DNA of 9,619 nucleotides from Alphaproteobacteria bacterium MarineAlpha11_Bin1 (GTDB taxonomy: Bacteria; Pseudomonadota; Alphaproteobacteria; MPNO01; UBA830). A model generated the notes under the pieces. The model did no database searches. It was not told the origin of the DNA and saw only the letters and a list, made by a program, of their open reading frames with translations. Positions 6,390-9,619 of this stretch are shown one piece after another (positions within the stretch are counted from its first letter, which is position 1; each line of letters opens with the position of its first letter). The DNA lies in NCBI GenBank assembly GCA_002937455.1, contig PTJZ01000019.1, forward strand, positions 1 to 9,619. The letters run 5' to 3'. A program made the position numbers and the translations under genes.

Positions 6390-7667
6390 TTATCGCTCCG
6401 GCCGCCGTTCTATTACAGCGCCACACGCGGCGAGCTTTTCTTCAATTCGTTCGTAACCACGATCTAAATGATATACACGTCGTATCACCGTCTCACCATG
6501 TGCAGCAAGAGCTGCCAAAACCAGCGATGAAGATGCGCGCAGGTCGGTTGCCATTACTTCCGCGCCAGTTAAACGTCTGACCCCTCTGACTAAGGCCGTC
6601 GCTCCGTTTACATTGATATTTGCGCCCATACGGGATAATTCCGGCACGTGCATGAAACGATTTTCAAAGATTGTTTCCGTGATCATTGCCGCTCCATCCG
6701 CCACGGACATCATCGCCATAATCTGCGCCTGCAAGTCCGTCGGGAAACCGGGAAAGGGCTCAGTCATAATATCAACCCCCTGGATCCCAGCTCTGTCGAG
6801 GCTGACCCTCGTACCGTAAGGGCGGCTTTCCAGCGATAACCCTGCTTGAGAAAGTGTATTGAAAACCGCCTCCAGAAGCTCCAATGGCACTCCACTCAGC
6901 GTCAGATCCCCACCGGTTATAGCCGCGGCCATCGCATAAGTCCCGGCCTCAATACGGTCTCCAATTACCGAATGTTCTGCTTCCGACAAGCTATCGACAC
7001 CCTGGATCATGAGCGTGCCCGAGCCAATACCATCAATCTTAGCCCCCATAGAAACCAGACAATTAGCAAGATCCGTCACCTCCGGCTCTCGCGCTGAATT
7101 GGTCAGAACACTCTCCCCTTTCGCTAGGCTCGCAGCCATCAAGATATTTTCAGTGGCACCAACTGAGACACACGGAAATACTACCTTCCCACCGACTAAT
7201 CCTTTAGATGCACGTGCCGTTATATACCCCTCCTCCAGATCTATTTCCGCACCTAGGGATTCCAAACCCTGAATATGCAGATCAACCGGCCGGGTCCCAA
7301 TCGCGCAACCCCCGGGTAGTGAGACTTTCGCTTGCCCAAAGCGCGCAAGGAGCGGGCCCAAAACCAGAACTGATGCTCGCATGCGACGTACCAGATCATA
7401 TGGCGCTATAGTATTATTAACTTTGTTCGCATTGAGAACCATCTTCGTTCCAGCGCCACTATCTCCAAGATCGCGAATATCTACTCCATGCTGCGTTAAC
7501 AATTGCGACATCGTTGAAATATCAGCGAGGCGTGGAAGATTCTTGAGCATGAGTGGTTTTGAGCTCAAAAGGCTTGCCGCCATAAGTGGTAGAGCGGCGT
7601 TCTTGGCACCACTAACGGCAACATTACCTCTAAGAGGGCTACCACCCTGGATGAGAATTTGGTCCAT
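6390..7667 (-). CDS. murA: UDP-N-acetylglucosamine 1-carboxyvinyltransferase (MurA)
   Basis: MurA transfers enolpyruvate from PEP to UDP-GlcNAc, the first committed step of peptidoglycan synthesis, in the cytoplasm. The 425-residue protein has the inside-out alpha/beta barrel pattern of the EPSP synthase family. Key residues are present: K22 and N23 in SGAKNA, the catalytic C121 in [16 protein letters not shown]311 in FPTDLQAQ and R403 in LDRGYERIE. Having Cys rather than Asp at 121 predicts sensitivity to fosfomycin. The ATG at 7667 is preceded by AAGG at a short spacing. DUF2948 follows after 13 bases. Upstream, 120 bases without a gene separate it from the small basic protein, and I see no clear promoter there. 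Confidence 0.97.
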   Translation of the reverse strand: MDQILIQGGSPLRGNVAVSGAKNAALPLMAASLLSSKPLMLKNLPRLADISTMSQLLTQHGVDIRDLGDSGAGTKMVLNANKVNNTIAPYDLVRRMRASVLVLGPLLARFGQAKVSLPGGCAIGTRPVDLHIQGLESLGAEIDLEEGYITARASKGLVGGKVVFPCVSVGATENILMAASLAKGESVLTNSAREPEVTDLANCLVSMGAKIDGIGSGTLMIQGVDSLSEAEHSVIGDRIEAGTYAMAAAITGGDLTLSGVPLELLEAVFNTLSQAGLSLESRPYGTRVSLDRAGIQGVDIMTEPFPGFPTDLQAQIMAMMSVADGAAMITETIFENRFMHVPELSRMGANINVNGATALVRGVRRLTGAEVMATDLRASSSLVLAALAAHGETVIRRVYHLDRGYERIEEKLAACGAVIERRPER

Positions 7668-7787
7668 TTTGCCTTATCAATTCACTGACTGAACTTAATT
7701 TTCCAAAAATGTCGCGTGCTGCCTCACAAACTCCGAACGAATACGAATGCCCGCTGTAACCTCTTGATATTCTGATGCATCTTACGA

Positions 7788-7952
7788 CTACTCTGACACG
7801 GCCGGTTTATTATTTGCCGTAGCGCGTTCGCTAGTATTGTTGCGTTTGCGTACCTGCTCCTTCCGACGCTTTAAGTTGGCTCTTAACGCTTCCGCCTGAC
7901 GCTCACGTCGTTTTTTCTCACCCGCCGATAAAAATTTTTTGTTCTCTTTCAT
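7788..7952 (-). CDS. Small basic conserved-type hypothetical protein (54 aa)
   Basis: A minus-strand frame from ATG at 7952 to TAG at 7788 encodes 54 residues. The N-terminus is MKENKKFLSAGEKKRRERQ and the core QAEALRANLKRRKEQVRKR, followed by a polar tail ending in KPAVSE. It is strongly basic in its first 40 residues, probably one long charged helix, with no cysteine or membrane segment. The phrase ALRANLKRRK resembles a small hypothetical protein that I recall beside murA in related alphaproteobacteria, so I think it is a real gene. Its function is unknown; RNA or ribosome binding is possible from the charge alone. The ribosome site is weak (AGGGG about 12 bases upstream), and a TATAAC at 7964-7959 might be a -10 box. 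It is divergent from tRNA-Thr. Confidence 0.65.
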   Translation of the reverse strand: MKENKKFLSAGEKKRRERQAEALRANLKRRKEQVRKRNNTSERATANNKPAVSE

Positions 7953-7987
7953 ATACAGGTTATACCCCTAATTCAGCGGTGATACAG

Positions 7988-8015
7988 TTGACATTTCAAT
8001 CCCCAATGGCATTGT
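7988..8015 (+). promoter_or_regulatory. Predicted promoter of tRNA-Thr
   Basis: A perfect -35 hexamer TTGACA lies at 7988-7993. The best -10 candidate is CATTGT at 8010-8015 after 16 bases, which matches the consensus poorly (3 of 6). Transcription would begin near 8022, about 10 bases before the tRNA, and the region after the -10 is GC-rich. A good -35 with a weak -10 is common in alphaproteobacterial stable-RNA promoters. Confidence 0.5.
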
Positions 8016-8031
8016 TCCCGCCGGTTTGCAT

Positions 8032-8106
8032 GCCGCCGTAGCTCAGGGGTAGAGCGCACCCTTGGTAAGGGTGAGGTCGTGAGTTCAATTCTCACCGGCG
8101 GCACCA
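8032..8106 (+). tRNA. tRNA-Thr (anticodon GGT)
   Basis: The acceptor stem GCCGCCG pairs with CGGCGGC. The D arm is GCTCAGGGGTAGAGC, and the anticodon stem CACCC/GGGTG encloses the loop TTGGTAA with anticodon GGT. The T arm GTGAG-TTCAATT-CTCAC is intact. The discriminator A (8103) is followed by an encoded CCA (8104-8106). It decodes ACC and ACU and is transcribed away from the murA block. Confidence 0.97.
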
Positions 8107-8124
8107 CTAATCATCTTCGAAATT

Positions 8125-8137
8125 CCGCGCGGTTTTT
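8125..8137 (+). terminator. Possible terminator after tRNA-Thr
   Basis: The palindrome CCGCGCGG at 8125-8132 is followed at once by TTTTT (8133-8137), 18 bases after the tRNA. The palindrome is too short to make more than a two-base-pair stem with an allowed loop, so it is not a classical hairpin. The position and T run are the only support. Confidence 0.3.
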
Positions 8138-8222
8138 GTCTTTCCTTATTGTTTTCTACTCCGCTTCTAGATCAAAATCTTCCCGCCCCCTTCCACTTGA
8201 TCAGTGAGAGGCTTTATTCTAA

Positions 8223-8266
8223 TTGCCGCTTGTGCCTTAGCTTAATTTTATGTTCCTTTTCTGTTC
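8223..8266 (+). promoter_or_regulatory. Possible promoter with LexA-like box (GTTC-N7-GTTC)
   Basis: GTTC at 8252-8255 and GTTC at 8263-8266 are separated by exactly seven bases (CTTTTCT). GTTC-N7-GTTC is the LexA operator described for alphaproteobacteria. A weak promoter, TTGCCG (8223-8228) and TTTTAT (8246-8251) with a 17-base spacer, would place the box over the transcription start, where a repressor would block it. GAAC at 8273-8276 adds an inverted half-site. An alternative -10, CATAAT, lies at 8299-8304 but lacks a good -35. The box is 57 bases before the small reading frame. An eight-base match could also be chance. Confidence 0.4.
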
Positions 8267-8322
8267 AATACCGAACACAAATTCGAGACGTCAAAGGTCA
8301 TAATGCAACAAGGGATAGATAA

Positions 8323-8487
8323 CTGACAGAAAATGATAATTGGGATATTGAACTAGTGGATCGAAACGAAAACATAGTTGACGCTTTCCCGATTGAAACT
8401 GTGGAACCCGCGCGATGGGTGCTGGATAGGAAAACCGGTCTAATATATGGCCGCTACGTACTCAACCAGACCGGAATAATATTATGA
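8323..8487 (+). CDS. Small hypothetical protein coupled to the oxidoreductase
   Basis: An open frame runs from a CTG at 8323 (AAGGGA seven bases upstream) or a GTG at 8356 to TGA at 8485-8487, giving 54 or 43 residues. The stop overlaps the oxidoreductase start as ATGA, the usual sign of translational coupling. The longer form reads WDIELVDRNENIVDAF, then VEPARWVLDRKTG and IYGRYVLNQTG, an acidic, soluble, protein-like sequence. I do not recognise a family. The GTG start has GGGA ten bases upstream, and a seven-codon frame beginning at ATG 8333 ends in TAG overlapping that GTG, so reinitiation is another possibility. A strict ATG-only gene finder would miss it. The gene's reality rests on the overlap, spacing and composition. 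Confidence 0.4.
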   Translation: MTENDNWDIELVDRNENIVDAFPIETVEPARWVLDRKTGLIYGRYVLNQTGIIL

Positions 8488-9572
8488 TCGAAGCCCCAAT
8501 GTTTAAACCCTTCACCCTGCGCGAAATGACGATTAATAACCGATTAGTCATGTCCCCGATGTGTCAATACTCCGCTGTCGACGGTACGGTCAACGAATGG
8601 CATCTCGTCCACCTTGGGAGCCGGGCCACGGGCGGTACAGGTCTCATCATTACTGAGATGACCGATATCTCGCCGGAAGGCCGTATATCCCGCGGATGTG
8701 CAGGAATATACAAACCGGAGCATGTGGATCCATGGAAACGAGTTGTTGACTTTGTACACGAACACTCTGAAGCCAAGATAGCTATTCAGCTTGCACATGC
8801 TGGCCGGAAAGCTAGCTGCGAGGTCGCTTGGAAGGGCGGAGGACCACTGCCAGAGAATCAGGCTTGGGATATTCTGTCTCCCTCACCCATTGCGTTTTCT
8901 TCAACCAGCCAAATACCTCACGAAATGTCACAAAATGACATTGATCGCCTGGTTGCCGCCTTTGCTCAAGGTGCACGCTGGGCGGACGAGGCGGGTTTTG
9001 ACATGATCGAAATTCACGGCGGACATGGTTACCTGATTTCAAGCTTTATTTCTCCGTTATCTAATACAAGGAAGGATCGGTATGGCGGACCGCTCGACGG
9101 CCGTATGCGTTTCCCACTAGAGGTATTTCACGCAATTCGCGATAACTGGCCTGAGGAAAAACCTATTTCAATGCGCATATCTGCCTACGACTGGGTTGAC
9201 GGTGGTACCGAAGTGGATGACGCAGTGAAAATCGCAAAAATACTTAAAGCAGCTGGGCTCGACATCATTGATGTATCTAGTGGAAACGTGACCGATGGGC
9301 CTCGCCCAAGGGCCGAGGGCTTATTCCAGACACCGTTCAGTGAACGCATTAGAAAAGAGGCAGAAATTCCAACAATGACAGTTGGAAATGTAGGAGGCCC
9401 GAGACAGATTAATGAAATCATAGCTAACGGCCGAGCTGATTTATGTTGCATGGCGAAAGGCCAGATTTTCGATCCCTACTTTGCCCATCACTCGGCGGCG
9501 GCGCTTGAAATCGATGATTATTTATGGCCGAAACAATACCAAGCGGCTCGATTTTTTACGCCAGTTGACTGA
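8484..9572 (+). CDS. Old Yellow Enzyme family NAD(P)H:flavin oxidoreductase (YqjM/XenA type)
   Basis: This 362-residue FMN-dependent ene-reductase should reduce activated C=C bonds with NAD(P)H. It forms one TIM barrel. The YqjM/XenA-class Cys and Tyr appear in SPMCQYSA (C27, Y29). Q102 lies in IQLAHAGRKAS. The substrate-binding histidines are H178 and H181 in IHGGHGYL, followed by SPLSNTRKDRYGG (190-202), and R231 is in SMRISAYDW. Length matches XenA. The C-terminal half resembles the reductase half of salicylyl-CoA 5-hydroxylase-type fusions, but no monooxygenase half is present. In the FMN phosphate loop, CCMAKGQ has Lys325 where related enzymes I know have Arg. The ATG at 8484 overlaps the preceding TGA; an internal ATG at 8499 is also possible. 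The physiological substrate is unknown. Confidence 0.93.
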   Translation: MIEAPMFKPFTLREMTINNRLVMSPMCQYSAVDGTVNEWHLVHLGSRATGGTGLIITEMTDISPEGRISRGCAGIYKPEHVDPWKRVVDFVHEHSEAKIAIQLAHAGRKASCEVAWKGGGPLPENQAWDILSPSPIAFSSTSQIPHEMSQNDIDRLVAAFAQGARWADEAGFDMIEIHGGHGYLISSFISPLSNTRKDRYGGPLDGRMRFPLEVFHAIRDNWPEEKPISMRISAYDWVDGGTEVDDAVKIAKILKAAGLDIIDVSSGNVTDGPRPRAEGLFQTPFSERIRKEAEIPTMTVGNVGGPRQINEIIANGRADLCCMAKGQIFDPYFAHHSAAALEIDDYLWPKQYQAARFFTPVD

Positions 9573-9580
9573 TTTCAATA

Positions 9581-9619
9581 ACATACGGTTTAGTATGTGG
9601 TTTTCCACGAACTGTTTTT
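9581..9619 (+). terminator. Possible terminator after the oxidoreductase (runs to window edge)
   Basis: ACATAC (9581-9586) pairs with GTATGT (9593-9598) around GGTTTA, nine bases after the stop. An alternative hairpin pairs GTGG (9597-9600) with CCAC (9605-9608) around TTTT, and a T run starts at 9615 and reaches the edge of the window. Both stems are short, and the next gene is not visible. Confidence 0.3.

Noticed and set aside
8170..8202. Inverted repeat GATCAA (8170-8175) and TTGATC (8197-8202) around a C-rich 21-base loop
   Set aside because: Six bases with a long loop and no T run. It could be an operator, but nothing else supports it and it is likely chance.
8484..9572. Salicylyl-CoA 5-hydroxylase / oxidoreductase fusion
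   Set aside because: Only the reductase barrel is present; the upstream sequence has no flavoprotein monooxygenase domain.

Overview
The window looks like a chromosomal housekeeping segment of an alphaproteobacterium, most likely Rhodospirillales-like. The evidence is the gene order murA - DUF2948 - hisG - hisD - UPF0262 - low-molecular-weight phosphatase - infA - maf - rng - yacG - tRNA-Phe, a block typical of that class, together with UPF0262 and DUF2948 proteins, which I know mainly from alphaproteobacteria. Base composition is balanced, and TAA, TAG and TGA are all used as normal stops. I see no phage, IS, CRISPR or integration signature.

Minus-strand block (7952 down to 2). A 54-codon basic small protein lies upstream of murA (peptidoglycan precursor synthesis). 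Next come a broken DUF2948 gene and short-form hisG overlapping hisD (histidine biosynthesis, first and last steps). UPF0262 and a CX5R phosphatase follow. After a 114-base gap come infA (translation initiation factor 1), maf (nucleotide pyrophosphatase), rng (RNase G type) and yacG (gyrase inhibitor). Most gaps are below 30 bases or are overlaps, so much of the block is probably co-transcribed, with a possible extra start before infA. A tRNA-Phe(GAA) gene with its own promoter sits at the left edge.

Plus-strand part (7988 to the right end). A tRNA-Thr(GGT) gene is divergent from the small basic protein. It is followed by a 216-base gap containing a GTTC-N7-GTTC element, which matches the alphaproteobacterial LexA box. 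Then comes a short unrecognised reading frame whose TGA overlaps the ATG of an Old Yellow Enzyme family oxidoreductase of the YqjM/XenA type.

The main anomalies are two. The DUF2948 gene has an in-frame TAG after codon 102, yet the 49 codons beyond it still encode the family's conserved C-terminal motif and end 14 bases before hisG. The possible SOS-type operator before the small-ORF/oxidoreductase pair is the second. The rest of the window is ordinary conserved gene content, and I found no evidence of a new multi-gene system.
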